Assembly: GCA_003388555.1 (NCBI GenBank)
Contig: QQVD01000073.1
Coordinates: 1 to 63,936 of the forward strand
Reading direction: 5' to 3'
DNA length: 63,936 nucleotides
Origin: Acidobacteriota bacterium
Lineage (GTDB): Bacteria; Acidobacteriota; Thermoanaerobaculia; Multivoradales; Multivoraceae
Shown here in pieces: positions 8,701-17,555 of this stretch. The translations under genes and the position numbers were made by a program. A model generated the notes under the pieces. The model ran no database searches and had not been told where the DNA came from. It worked only from the letters and a program-made list of their open reading frames with translations. The first letter of the stretch is position 1. Each line of letters opens with the position of its first letter.

Positions 8701-10137
8701 ATGCACCGTACGAAGAGATTCGTGGGCGCGGCTCTAGTCGCCGCCGCGCACGCCCACAGCCCGCTCTTGGCCGAGAGCTCCGACGAGATCGTCTCGCGCC
8801 TCGTCGAGAGCACGGCTGCGATGCAGACTCTCGAGTCCCGGACCTTCTACACAGGAGCGCTGCAGTGGTACTTCCAGGCGTCCTCCCTGGGTTCCCTGTC
8901 AATGAGGGGCCACGATTCGACTCTCTTCGGTGGCACGGTGACCAGCGTCACCGGTTGCTTCTACAACGAGTCAGCCTTCCAGCGGCGCTTCGAGGCGTCG
9001 ATGTCGGTGCGGCAGGACGGCCGGACGATCGAGTCGATCCCCTTCGGCCGCTTCTTCCCGTCGCAGCAGTTCACCTGCCACACCCTCACCGGCTTCGACG
9101 CCGATCTCGAGCCGGGCGACTTCGAGATCGTCGTCTCGTACGACCGCGGCAACGGTGACAACTTCTGGGCGGGACTCGGCGCGACGACTGGCGGCCAGAC
9201 GTTCGATGTGCAGATCGGATCCCAGAGACCCCCTAGCGTCGACGGCCCGCAGGGTCCGCAGCCGATTCGCGGTATCGGCATCCGCTACTCGCTGCTCACC
9301 AACGACGCGCCGCCGCCGCCCGAGCCCGACTTCGAGTTCACCACCTCGGGGTTGATGGTCAGCTTCGACAACACCACTCCCGGAGCGGCGGCCTTCGCCT
9401 GGGACTTCGGCGACGGCGGCACCAGCGCCCTGGCGAATCCCGTCCACACCTACGGTGCGGCGGGCAGCTACGACGTCACGCTGACCGCGACCACTGCGGC
9501 CGGATCCGGTTCGATCACCAAGACCGTCACGGTTCAGGGGCCGCCGCCTCCGGTGGCCGACTTCTCCTACTCGGCGAGCGGTCTCTCCGTTGCGTTCATC
9601 GACCAGAGCCTAGTCGAGGGTGCCCCGGCCTACCTGTGGGAGTTCGGCGACGGCTCGACCAGCTCGTCCTTCCAGCCGACTCACGAATACGCTGAACCGG
9701 GCAGCTACGAGGTCGTCCTGACCGTGTCGAACTCCACCGGCAGCGATTCGATCAGCCGTACCGTGACGGTGGCGACGCCTCCTGGGACCCTCAGCTTCGG
9801 GCCCCTGGTCTCGCTCCGGAATTCACGCTTTGAGGTGTCGGTGACCTACCGCACCGCCACGGGCGCCGTCCGCCAAGCCCAGGGGGCGGCGTACGAGGAT
9901 GCATCCTCCTTCTGGCACTTCTTCGGCGAGGAGAACATCGAGGTGTTCGTCAAGGTGCTCGACGGTTGCGTTCTGAACGGGCACTTCTGGGTCTTCGCCG
10001 CGGGTGCGACCGACGTCGGCGCCACCATCGACGTGCTCGACACCACGAACGATCGGAGCTGGACCTACTCCAACCCCGATGGCAGCACCTTCGCGACGGT
10101 CACCGACACGGCGGCGCTTCCCTGTGTGACGCCCTGA
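8701..10137 (+). CDS. secreted protein with two PKD domains
   Basis: A 478-residue exported protein. Signal peptide is about residues 1-25. An N-terminal domain of unknown type runs to about 200. Two PKD beta-sandwiches follow (about 212-280 and 285-358), each with the signature WDFGDG or WEFGDG and a following H.Y turn. The C-terminal domain of about 105 residues has the pattern FWHFF, VKVLDGC, NGHFWVF and NPDGSTF. I recognise this tail as recurrent in secreted Acidobacteriota proteins, but know no function for it. GAGGAGAC precedes the ATG at good spacing. The role may be adhesion or carbohydrate binding; this is a guess. Confidence 0.8.
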   Translation: MHRTKRFVGAALVAAAHAHSPLLAESSDEIVSRLVESTAAMQTLESRTFYTGALQWYFQASSLGSLSMRGHDSTLFGGTVTSVTGCFYNESAFQRRFEASMSVRQDGRTIESIPFGRFFPSQQFTCHTLTGFDADLEPGDFEIVVSYDRGNGDNFWAGLGATTGGQTFDVQIGSQRPPSVDGPQGPQPIRGIGIRYSLLTNDAPPPPEPDFEFTTSGLMVSFDNTTPGAAAFAWDFGDGGTSALANPVHTYGAAGSYDVTLTATTAAGSGSITKTVTVQGPPPPVADFSYSASGLSVAFIDQSLVEGAPAYLWEFGDGSTSSSFQPTHEYAEPGSYEVVLTVSNSTGSDSISRTVTVATPPGTLSFGPLVSLRNSRFEVSVTYRTATGAVRQAQGAAYEDASSFWHFFGEENIEVFVKVLDGCVLNGHFWVFAAGATDVGATIDVLDTTNDRSWTYSNPDGSTFATVTDTAALPCVTP

Positions 10138-10274
10138 ACCGACGCGCCTTCGCATTGTCACCGGCACCGGATCCGTCGCGTTGGCGGCTGTCGCTGCGGC
10201 GCAGCCTAACGGGGAGGTCGAAACCACACTCCGAGCCCTCAGCATTCGGAGCGAGCCTGCCCACTCTCGGCCCG

Positions 10275-10454
10275 GTGCAGCTCGTCGCCGCCGGCGAGGG
10301 ACTCTTCCTGCACTCGGGCACCGCCGGAGCCTGGTGGATCCCCTGGGAGAAGCTCGAGGCACACGCCTGGCGCGAGGTCACCGAGGGCATCACGCTGGAC
10401 GGCGTACCGCTGGAGCGGTCTGGCGAGAGCGAGGAGGCCTCGCGCGGCCGCTGA
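10275..10454 (+). CDS. small unidentified ORF, possibly a gene remnant
   Basis: GTG-started reading frame of 59 codons in a 370-base gap between the PKD gene and the DUF5615 gene. Roughly 90 percent of its third positions are G or C, the usage of real genes here, and the peptide has a conserved-looking core (LFLHSGTAGAWWIPWEKLEA). No clear ribosome binding site is present. The frame is open further upstream, but codon bias falls off there, so this may be the 3' end of a decayed gene. No family recognised. Confidence 0.35.
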   Translation: MQLVAAGEGLFLHSGTAGAWWIPWEKLEAHAWREVTEGITLDGVPLERSGESEEASRGR

Positions 10455-10507
10455 CCGGCCGTGTCCGAGGCATTGCGAGGGGTGCTGGACCGCGCGCCTG
10501 AAGGGCG

Positions 10508-10840
10508 TCAGTCCAGTGCGAGGAAGGAAGCCTCGGGGTTCTCTGCGAAGAGCAGGATCTCCGGATGTCGGGTTCGGAGCAGGTTTGCGATGTCGGCCGT
10601 GGAGCAGTTTCCGCGGCGAATCCAGACGACCTTCGGCGGATGACCGACCACGAAGCTCAACTGATGGAAGTCGGCGTCTTTGGAAACGATGGTGAAGCCG
10701 CCGACCTTGGCGAAGCGCCACACCTCCAGGTCATCCGCTCTGGCCAGACCGGCTTCGCGGACGTGGGTCGATCCAGGGTAGAGCTCGACGAGCGCCGCGA
10801 TGAGCCGAGGGGACAGGTTCTGGTCGAGGAGGAGCTTCAA
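10508..10840 (-). CDS. DUF5615 PIN-like toxin-type protein
   Basis: A 110-residue protein with the DUF5615 (Mut7-C/PIN-like) hallmarks. The opening MKLLLDQNLSPRL carries the first acidic residue, KDADFH the central Asp pair, and the core ends with a PKVVWIRRGN strand. Members are thought to be nucleases and usually sit downstream of a DUF433 gene, as here with a 4-base ATGA overlap. The length is normal for the family. Toxin activity is inferred from family and context only. Confidence 0.85.
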   Translation of the reverse strand: MKLLLDQNLSPRLIAALVELYPGSTHVREAGLARADDLEVWRFAKVGGFTIVSKDADFHQLSFVVGHPPKVVWIRRGNCSTADIANLLRTRHPEILLFAENPEASFLALD

Positions 10841-11094
10841 CCCGCCGGAACCGTGACGAACCTCCGCTCTCTGTCCGCCGCGAAAGCAAGGCAGGCGCGG
10901 AGGTCTTCGCTGGTCAGGTCCGGAAAGTCTCGCAGGATCTCTTCCTCGGACATCCCGGACGCCAGATACTCGAGGACGTCGTACACCGTGATGCGCAGGC
11001 CGCGGACGCAGGGCTTGCCGCCGCGCTTACCGGGCTCGATCGTGATGATCTCGGAGTAGCTCACGGTTGCAGAGTACTCACGGTCTCCGGCCAT
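10837..11094 (-). CDS. DUF433 antitoxin-type DNA-binding protein
   Basis: An 85-residue protein if started at ATG 11094; a GTG at 11064 would give 75 residues, closer to the usual family size. The core reads ITIEPGKRGGKPCVRG then RITVYDVLEYLASGMSEEE, the standard DUF433 pattern of a short beta element plus a helix-turn-helix of the VapB-like type. It is coupled by ATGA to the DUF5615 gene. It likely binds and neutralises that protein and represses the pair. Confidence 0.85.
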   Translation of the reverse strand: MAGDREYSATVSYSEIITIEPGKRGGKPCVRGLRITVYDVLEYLASGMSEEEILRDFPDLTSEDLRACLAFAADRERRFVTVPAG

Positions 11095-11154
11095 CGTCAA
11101 ACGACGGAGGTCGAAGCTCAGAGGTTCGGAGGGAGGAGTCGAGCGGAGCACCTC

Positions 11155-11994
11155 TCAGTCCCCTGTCACCACCAGCTCCACTCTCCGCGGCAGCAAGGCG
11201 ATCTTCGGCAGCAGCGCGGCGGCGTATCCGGCCCCCTCGTTCGACCACTCGGCCTGCGGCACGTAGCGCACCTTCGACGACTCCTCGGCCAGCGCGGTGT
11301 CGGCGAGGTGCCAGCGGCCGCCTTGCCACACCTCGGCCCAGGCGTGGCCGAGGGTCGCGAAACGCGGCGCGTCGGATGGCAGCTCGTCGAGCACCGCTGC
11401 ACCGTCGACCAGCACCCAGCCGGTCACGACCCGCGCGGGGAAGCCCCGGGCCCTCGCCAGGGCGGCGGTGACCACCGCGTGCTCGGTGCAGTCGCCGCCG
11501 CCGGCGCGCACCGCCTGCGAGGCGATCAGCAGGCCGTGACGGCTGGTCTTCTCGGGCAGCAGCGCGTCGACCTCCTGCTGAAGTCTGGCGACGAGTGCCG
11601 CCGGGGTCGAGATCGATAGGTCGAAGTCCATCGCGGCGGCCGACGCCAGCTCCGGCTGGTCGAAGTCGACCACCCAGGTGGCCTGCAGGTGGCGCTCGAC
11701 CGGCTCATCGGGCAGGAAGGGGTCGATAGGAAGGGTGAGGGCGACGAGCTCCTCGCCGAGAATCCGTGCGCCCGGGATGTCGAAGGAACGTGCGAAGCGC
11801 TCGGCGTCGGCGACGTGGAAGCGCAGCTCGACCCCTTGCGGTCGCGCGAGGTCGACCGCGCCCTGCGCCGAGGTCTCGATGACGTGCAGGGAGAGGCTCA
11901 CCTGCGCGCCAGCCGCCAGGGCCGCCGGCGGCGCCAGCGCCAGCAGCAGGGTCGCGAGCGGGCTGAGGCCCCGGTGGCCCCGGTGCCTCGTCAC
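11155..11994 (-). CDS. secreted transglutaminase-like protein
   Basis: A 279-residue protein started by GTG 11994 inside the stop of the preceding gene (GTGA). It has a signal peptide (about 1-27) and an N-terminal beta-rich domain, then a transglutaminase-like core. The likely triad is Cys in GGGDCTEHA, His in LGHAWAEVW and Asp in LADTAL, in the correct order and spacing. Such periplasmic cores may be protein cross-linkers, proteases or binding proteins. Strict coupling to the upstream secreted protein suggests that this is its partner or substrate. Confidence 0.8.
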   Translation of the reverse strand: MTRHRGHRGLSPLATLLLALAPPAALAAGAQVSLSLHVIETSAQGAVDLARPQGVELRFHVADAERFARSFDIPGARILGEELVALTLPIDPFLPDEPVERHLQATWVVDFDQPELASAAAMDFDLSISTPAALVARLQQEVDALLPEKTSRHGLLIASQAVRAGGGDCTEHAVVTAALARARGFPARVVTGWVLVDGAAVLDELPSDAPRFATLGHAWAEVWQGGRWHLADTALAEESSKVRYVPQAEWSNEGAGYAAALLPKIALLPRRVELVVTGD

Positions 11995-13322
11995 CGGCCT
12001 TCTGCCGCGTCGGCGGCCGCGCGCGCCGCGCGGCTCGCCTCGAGGGCCGCGTCGAGCTCCGCCTGCCCCTGATGCAGCACGCGCTCGATGAGCATCGCTC
12101 CGTCGACTGCTTCCATCCGCACCGGGTTGCCGAACTCGTCGGTGGTCACCTGGACCTCGATCCCCGACAGATCGAGCACGAAGGAGCGCTCGCCGTCGGC
12201 CGGCCGGATCGCCACCTCGGTGGGGGCCGTGGGGTCTGCGTCGGGCTGCCATTGGCGCAGCACCACGGGCTGGCGATCGGCCCGGGGCTTGTCCAGGAGG
12301 TCGCGCGCCGCCAGCAGGATGGCGAACTCTCCGGTCAGCGCTCCGCTGGGGGCGCTGGGGGCGATCGAGGCCTGCAGCTCCTTGCCCTGGAAGGTCCCCT
12401 CGACCCGCCAGCGATCGGCCTCGAGAGGTAGCAGCGAGAGGTTCATGGTGATCTCGCCGTTCTCCGCTTCAACCGTCGTGCGGTTGATCACCAGGCCGTC
12501 GGGCCCGGCCCACTCGGAGGTCGCCGAGTCGGTCGCCGAAAGCGTCGTCTCGTCGACCGGGATCGCCATCGCCTGGCGGGTGAAGTACTGGAAGTCCCCC
12601 TCGTCGTCGACGTCGATCGTGGTCTCCGAGTAGCCGACCCGCAGCCCCTGCATGGTGACCAGGCTGACCTCCCGGAAGAGCGGCTGCGACGGCGCGCCGC
12701 GGGTCCGGACGAGAGAGCCCAGGAGGGTCTCAACCACCGCCACGAAGGTCTCCCGGTAGCCCAGCTCGCCGTGCGAGCACACCACTCCGAGCTCCTGCGG
12801 TCCCGCGGTCGCCAGCTTGAGGGCGCCGACCTGCGGGCTCTCCTCCGCACCGGCGGTGTACCACCACTCGGCGGCGAGGTACGGCACCCCGGCGGCCAGT
12901 CCGCCTCCCATCGCCTGGATCTGGCGCCAGAGGACCCCACCGAACGGTTCGGCGAGCAGAGTCACGAAGCGGTCGCCGAGCTCCTGAAGCAGCGCCGCGA
13001 CGTTCATCTCGTTGTCGTAGACGTAGCATTCGATCGGGAACTCACTGTCGACGCCGAGCTGCACGTAGTCGTAGCCGTCGTAGCTCTCGCGGCCGAGCAC
13101 CTTGGCTGGCGCGGTCAGCTTCACCATTCCGTCGAGCAGCTCGAAGCCCTGCGGCTCCGACAGCTCGCCCTCACGCGCCAGGGCCTCGACCAGGAAGGCC
13201 GGCAACTCCTCGCCCTCCGGCTCGGGCTGCGTTGCGCTGAGCGGTGCCGTCAGGGCGATCGCGCCGAGCAGGAACGAGAGCGGACCTCGCGGCTGAGCCC
13301 GCAGCCAGCGACCGTGTCGCAT
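11991..13322 (-). CDS. secreted protein of unknown function coupled to the transglutaminase
   Basis: A 443-residue exported protein. Start ATG 13322 has GGAGGTGA at ideal spacing; a leader of about 33 residues ends near PLSATQPEP. The body is mixed beta-rich with no motif I recognise. It has few Cys (one in ECYVYD, one in VVCSHGE) and ends in an Ala/Arg/Glu-rich helix. Its placement directly before a transglutaminase-like gene, with a GTGA overlap, implies a two-gene operon. It is divergent from the cytochrome/copper protein across 151 bases. Confidence 0.7.
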   Translation of the reverse strand: MRHGRWLRAQPRGPLSFLLGAIALTAPLSATQPEPEGEELPAFLVEALAREGELSEPQGFELLDGMVKLTAPAKVLGRESYDGYDYVQLGVDSEFPIECYVYDNEMNVAALLQELGDRFVTLLAEPFGGVLWRQIQAMGGGLAAGVPYLAAEWWYTAGAEESPQVGALKLATAGPQELGVVCSHGELGYRETFVAVVETLLGSLVRTRGAPSQPLFREVSLVTMQGLRVGYSETTIDVDDEGDFQYFTRQAMAIPVDETTLSATDSATSEWAGPDGLVINRTTVEAENGEITMNLSLLPLEADRWRVEGTFQGKELQASIAPSAPSGALTGEFAILLAARDLLDKPRADRQPVVLRQWQPDADPTAPTEVAIRPADGERSFVLDLSGIEVQVTTDEFGNPVRMEAVDGAMLIERVLHQGQAELDAALEASRAARAAADAAEGR

Positions 13323-13473
13323 GTCCTCACCTCCAGTCATTCGAGCAGGCAAGCACCCACTTTACCCGCCCGAGTCACGGCAGACGTTCGTGGACGTGCT
13401 CGCGGTGGCTTGGGCCCTGGCGCTCTCTGGTTCATCATTCGAGGGTCCCGCTGATTCTCGTCGAGGTATCGCC

Positions 13474-14748
13474 ATGGAGCTCCGCCCGCTGCCTCTCTCG
13501 TTTGGCTCTCCGCCGGGCGTGGCCCCGTGGGCATTCCCATGGGCACTGCTCGCCGCCATGCTGGTGTCGAGCCCGGCCACCGCGGCGGGCACCGCCGCCA
13601 ACGCAGAGGTCACCTGGGCGCGCGACGTCGCGCCGCTGATCCAGGCGAAGTGCCAGGAGTGCCACCGGCCGAAGGGGCTGGCGCCGTTCAGCCTGGTCGA
13701 GTACGAGCAGGTGCGGGCCTGGTCGCGGTCGATCCGCCGCGAGGTCGGCCGCGGCACCATGCCGCCGTGGGGCCTGGACCCGGAGGTCGGCGAGTGGGCG
13801 AACGATCCCACCTTCACGCCCGAGGAGCGTCGTCGCCTCTTCGCCTGGCTCGAGGGCGGCATGCCGTTCGGCGACGAGGCCGATCTGCCGCCGCCGCGCG
13901 AGTTCCACGACGAGTGGTCGATCGGCAAGCCCGACATGGTCTTCGAGATGCCGCGCGAGGTGACGGTGCCGGCCGAGGGAGTCGTCGCCTACCAGCACTT
14001 CGTCACCGAGCTCGGGCTGGACGAAGACCTCTGGGTGCAGGCGGCGGAGGTGATCCCGGGCAACCGTCAGGTGGTGCACCACGTGATCGTCTTCCTGCAG
14101 CCGCCGGGCGGCAGGTCCTCCGGCGACGGCTTCACCAACACCATGCTCGACGTCTATGCGCCGGGCTCGCCGCCGGGGATCACCCCGCCGGGAGTGGCGC
14201 GCAAGATCCCGGCCGGCTCGAAGCTGCTGTGGCAGGTCCACTACACGCCGACCGGCGAGGAGCAGCGCGACCGCTCGAAGTTCGGCATCGTGCTCGCCGA
14301 CGAGCCGCCGCGCCAGATCCTGCGCACCGCGACGGTGGTCGACACCGACTTCGAGATCCCGCCGTACGCCAGCGACCACCGGGTCGAGGCCGAAGCGACG
14401 ATCCCGCGCGACGCGACGATCTACTCGTTCACGCCCCACATGCACTACCGCGGCAAGTCGATGGACTTCCTCCTGGTCTACCCCGACGGCCGCGAGGAGC
14501 TGGTCTGCTCGATCCCCGACTACGACTTCGACTGGCAGCTCGACTACCGGCTGAAGACGCCGCTCGAGGTGCCGGGCGGCACCCGGCTGCGGGTGGTGGC
14601 GCACTTCGACAACTCGCGCGACAACCCCGACAACCCCGATCCGAGCCAGAGCGTGCGCTGGGGCGAGCAGACCTGGGAGGAGATGATGATGGGCGGCATC
14701 TTCCTCTCCTGGGCCGAGGACGGCGAAGCGCCGGCGGCCGGCGATTGA
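13474..14748 (+). CDS. heme c domain fused to copper type II monooxygenase-like domains
   Basis: A 424-residue exported protein. A signal peptide (about 1-38) is followed by one cytochrome c motif, CQECH, in a short heme domain with a possible distal Met in GTMPPWG. Two beta domains of the copper type II, ascorbate-dependent monooxygenase fold follow. VVHHVIVF supplies a His pair for one copper site, and FTPHMHYRGKSM supplies the HxH plus Met type ligands of the other. The ATG at 13474 has GAGG upstream and follows a divergent promoter region. Proteins of this kind are common in Acidobacteriota and Planctomycetes; the substrate is unknown. Confidence 0.8.
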   Translation: MELRPLPLSFGSPPGVAPWAFPWALLAAMLVSSPATAAGTAANAEVTWARDVAPLIQAKCQECHRPKGLAPFSLVEYEQVRAWSRSIRREVGRGTMPPWGLDPEVGEWANDPTFTPEERRRLFAWLEGGMPFGDEADLPPPREFHDEWSIGKPDMVFEMPREVTVPAEGVVAYQHFVTELGLDEDLWVQAAEVIPGNRQVVHHVIVFLQPPGGRSSGDGFTNTMLDVYAPGSPPGITPPGVARKIPAGSKLLWQVHYTPTGEEQRDRSKFGIVLADEPPRQILRTATVVDTDFEIPPYASDHRVEAEATIPRDATIYSFTPHMHYRGKSMDFLLVYPDGREELVCSIPDYDFDWQLDYRLKTPLEVPGGTRLRVVAHFDNSRDNPDNPDPSQSVRWGEQTWEEMMMGGIFLSWAEDGEAPAAGD

Positions 14749-14869
14749 AACCTGCGGCCCTCGCGCCCGTGACGCGGCGGTGACGTAGCGGCCCGTCTCG
14801 CTGCGTAGGGTGTGACTTGGCGGCTGCCGAGGCGGTCGCTCTCACCCTCACCGCAGCCGAGGAGAGACG

Positions 14870-15634
14870 ATGGCCGCCGAACAGACCCCCGGGCTCGTCC
14901 ACTACCTGCCGATAGCCAGCACGGTGCTGTCGGCGATCTTCTGCAGCGTGCTGCTGCGCCGCTGGCTGGTGCGCCGCTCGGGCGCTCACCTGCTCTGGTG
15001 GGGGATCGGGATCTTCTTCTACGGCCTGGGAACCGGGCTCGAGAGCGCCATCACGCTGTTCGGCAACACCGCCTGGCTGACCAAGACCTGGTACGTCGCC
15101 GGCGCGCTGCTCGGCGGCTATCCGCTGGCTCAGGGCACCGTCTTCCTGCTGCTCCGGTGGCGCACGGCGTGGATCCTCACCGCCATCACGCTGCCGTTCC
15201 TCGCCGTAGCTGCCACGTTCGTGTTGCTCTCGCCCGTCGATCTGGCGCAGCTCGAGGCGCACCGCCCGAGCGGCAGCGTGCTGGTGTGGAGCTGGGTGCG
15301 GCTGCTGACGCCGTTCATCAACCTCTACGCAGTGGTCTTCCTGATCGGCGGCGCCATCCTCAGCTCGATCCGCTACGCCCGTGGCCGCACCGCCGCACAC
15401 CGTGCCCGGGCGCTCGGCAACGCCTCGATCGCCTTCGGCGCCATCCTGCCCGGCATCGGCGGCAGCATGGCCAAGGCCGGCCTCGTCGAGGCGCTCTACG
15501 TCGGCGAGCTGATCGGTCTGCTGTTCATCTGGGCCGGCTTCGCGCTCTGCGTGCGGGCGCCGATGGGCGCCGGAGCTTCCGCCGACGCCGAGGCGCGCCG
15601 GACGGCGGACGATCCCGCTCCCGCCGCCGCCTGA
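14870..15634 (+). CDS. polytopic membrane protein, about seven helices
   Basis: A 254-residue hydrophobic protein with about seven membrane spans between residues 10 and 230, then a short Ala/Asp-rich cytoplasmic tail. GAGGAGA precedes the ATG. No catalytic motif is visible. Charged residues are confined to loops, and a GIGGSMAKAG segment lies before the last helix. No family recognised; it could be a sensor or redox-module membrane part given the cytochrome genes on both sides. Confidence 0.65.
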   Translation: MAAEQTPGLVHYLPIASTVLSAIFCSVLLRRWLVRRSGAHLLWWGIGIFFYGLGTGLESAITLFGNTAWLTKTWYVAGALLGGYPLAQGTVFLLLRWRTAWILTAITLPFLAVAATFVLLSPVDLAQLEAHRPSGSVLVWSWVRLLTPFINLYAVVFLIGGAILSSIRYARGRTAAHRARALGNASIAFGAILPGIGGSMAKAGLVEALYVGELIGLLFIWAGFALCVRAPMGAGASADAEARRTADDPAPAAA

Positions 15635-15822
15635 CCAGGTCCTCGGCGGCCGGGTTTCTCGAACCGTCCGTGTTCCACTCCTCCCTTCCCGCTGTCTCAA
15701 CGGGCGCAGGGGAGCGGGCGCCTTCCTGACCCCTCTCGGGAGCGCCTCCCCCTGCGACCCGTCGTCTCGCCGCCGAGCTCCTCGGCCGTGGGGACGCTCG
15801 GGGATAGAACACGGAGGCGGGA

Positions 15823-17511
15823 GTGGCCGCAGCGCAGGTGGGACGCCGGGGAGACCGGGGTCCCGGATCGATCGTCAGTGCAGCACGCCGCGCGGTGCGG
15901 TGGGGGAGGGGTGCGCCGGCCGCGGCGCTCCTCCTGGTGGCGGCACAGATCGCCCTGCCGCCGGGCGCCGCCGCCGCCGAGGTGCGGGTGTCGCACGCCA
16001 ACGGCCGTGCCGTCTATCTCGACGGCGGACGAGCCGAGGGCCTGGCCGTCGGCGACCGCATCGACGTGCTGCGCGAGGGCCGCGCGGTCGCCCTGCTCGA
16101 GGTGGTGCATCTCACCGAGCACTCGGCCTTCTGCCAGCTGGTCCACGGCTTCAGCGAGGTCGCGGCGGGCGACCTGGCGTTCCCCTCGTCGCTCGACGAG
16201 GTGACGGTGACCGGTAGCGCCGAGCCGCTGCCGCCACCCGAGACGCCGGCCAACCTGCCTCGCCTGGTCGAGCGGCGCCGACGCGAGTCGGTGGTGCACC
16301 TGCCTTCGGTCACCGGCAGCGCCTTCTTCCGCCACCAGGTGCGCACCACGTCGGTAGCCGGCGACGGCTCCCAGCGCCAGTGGCAGGACTCGACGGCGCG
16401 GGTCAGCGTGCGCGGCCGCAACCTCGGCGGCATGCCGGTCTCGCTGCGGGTGCGCGGCCGGGCGCGCACCCGTCAGCGCGACTTCGGCGCCGACCCCGGC
16501 GGCGACCAGCGGATCTACGAGCTCTCGGTCGGCTACGAGCCGCAGGACCACCGCTCGTGGTGGCAGGTCGGCCGCCTCGGCTCACGCCAGGAGACCGGCG
16601 TCGGCTTCCTCGACGGCGCCGCCGGTCAGTGGGGCTTCGGCGGCAACTGGGGCGTCGGCGGCTTCGCCGGCGTCGACGCCGAGGTCGACGACGACCTGTT
16701 CTCGTCCGAGGGCACCAAGGCGGGGGCCTTCATCAGCTGGGCGACGCCGCGCGGCCAACGCCGTTACGGCGAGTTCCTGCTCTCGGCGATCGGCGAGTAC
16801 GCCGCCGGCGAGGTGAGCCGCGAGTACGTCTACCTGCAGTCGCGGGTCGGGCGTCGCGGTCGCTGGTCGATCTACCAGCAGGCCGAGGTCGACTTCCACC
16901 GCGACTGGCGCGCCGAAGTCGCCGAGGCGAGCTCGCAGCTCTCCAACCTGTCGCTCTCCGGCTCCTTCGAGGTCAGCGAGCGGGTGCGCATGACCCTCTC
17001 GTACGACCTGCGCCGGCGATTCCGCGACTACGAGACCCGTGACATCCCGGAGGAGCGCTTCGACGACCTGCTGCGCGAAGGCGCTCGGGCGACGCTCTTC
17101 TACCGCGGCGACGGCGGCCTGGCGCTGTCGTTCGGGGTCGGCTCGCGGGGAGGGGACGGCGACGTCGCCTCGCTCACCTCTTACACCGCCTCGGCCAGTC
17201 ACGGCGACCTCTTCGGCACCAGGGTCTTCGGCGGCGTCGACCTGTCGGCGTTCTCCGGCGATCAGGCCGAGGGCTACCTGGTGACGGTGCGCGCCCGCCG
17301 CGGACTGGGGCGGGGCCGCGACGTCGGCATCACGCTGGGCGACTCGCGTTCCTCGAGCCTGTTCTCCGAGCAGGACCTGGCGCTGCGCTGGGTGCGCGTC
17401 GACGGCAGCGTGCAGCTGCCGCGCGATCTCTACCTGACCCTTGAGCTGGAGTTCGGTCTCGGCGCCGAGTCCGAGGACCGCCAGATGCTGCAGCTCGGAT
17501 ACCGCTTCTGA
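15823..17511 (+). CDS. probable outer-membrane beta-barrel with N-terminal FlgT/SH3-like domain
   Basis: A 562-residue exported protein started at GTG 15823 with GGAGG just upstream. A leader of about 50 residues is followed by a small beta domain (VRVSHANGRAVYLDGG, then GLAVGDRIDVL), like the FlgT C-terminal/SH3-like fold. The long C-terminal part has alternating polar/apolar strands and Tyr/Trp/Arg-rich turns. The protein ends MLQLGYRF, a typical outer-membrane insertion signal with a terminal Phe. No heme motif. It stands 44 bases before the multiheme operon on the same strand, which makes it the natural candidate for the porin of a porin-cytochrome conduit. Confidence 0.7.
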   Translation: MAAAQVGRRGDRGPGSIVSAARRAVRWGRGAPAAALLLVAAQIALPPGAAAAEVRVSHANGRAVYLDGGRAEGLAVGDRIDVLREGRAVALLEVVHLTEHSAFCQLVHGFSEVAAGDLAFPSSLDEVTVTGSAEPLPPPETPANLPRLVERRRRESVVHLPSVTGSAFFRHQVRTTSVAGDGSQRQWQDSTARVSVRGRNLGGMPVSLRVRGRARTRQRDFGADPGGDQRIYELSVGYEPQDHRSWWQVGRLGSRQETGVGFLDGAAGQWGFGGNWGVGGFAGVDAEVDDDLFSSEGTKAGAFISWATPRGQRRYGEFLLSAIGEYAAGEVSREYVYLQSRVGRRGRWSIYQQAEVDFHRDWRAEVAEASSQLSNLSLSGSFEVSERVRMTLSYDLRRRFRDYETRDIPEERFDDLLREGARATLFYRGDGGLALSFGVGSRGGDGDVASLTSYTASASHGDLFGTRVFGGVDLSAFSGDQAEGYLVTVRARRGLGRGRDVGITLGDSRSSSLFSEQDLALRWVRVDGSVQLPRDLYLTLELEFGLGAESEDRQMLQLGYRF

Positions 17512-17555
17512 CACCCATCGAAGAACCACGAGATGAAGCCCACCGGAGGTGACCG

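Noticed and set aside
10181-10501. Alternative 106-codon frame over the small ORF
   Set aside because: Third-position GC bias favours the other frame, and this peptide is Arg/Gly-rich low complexity.
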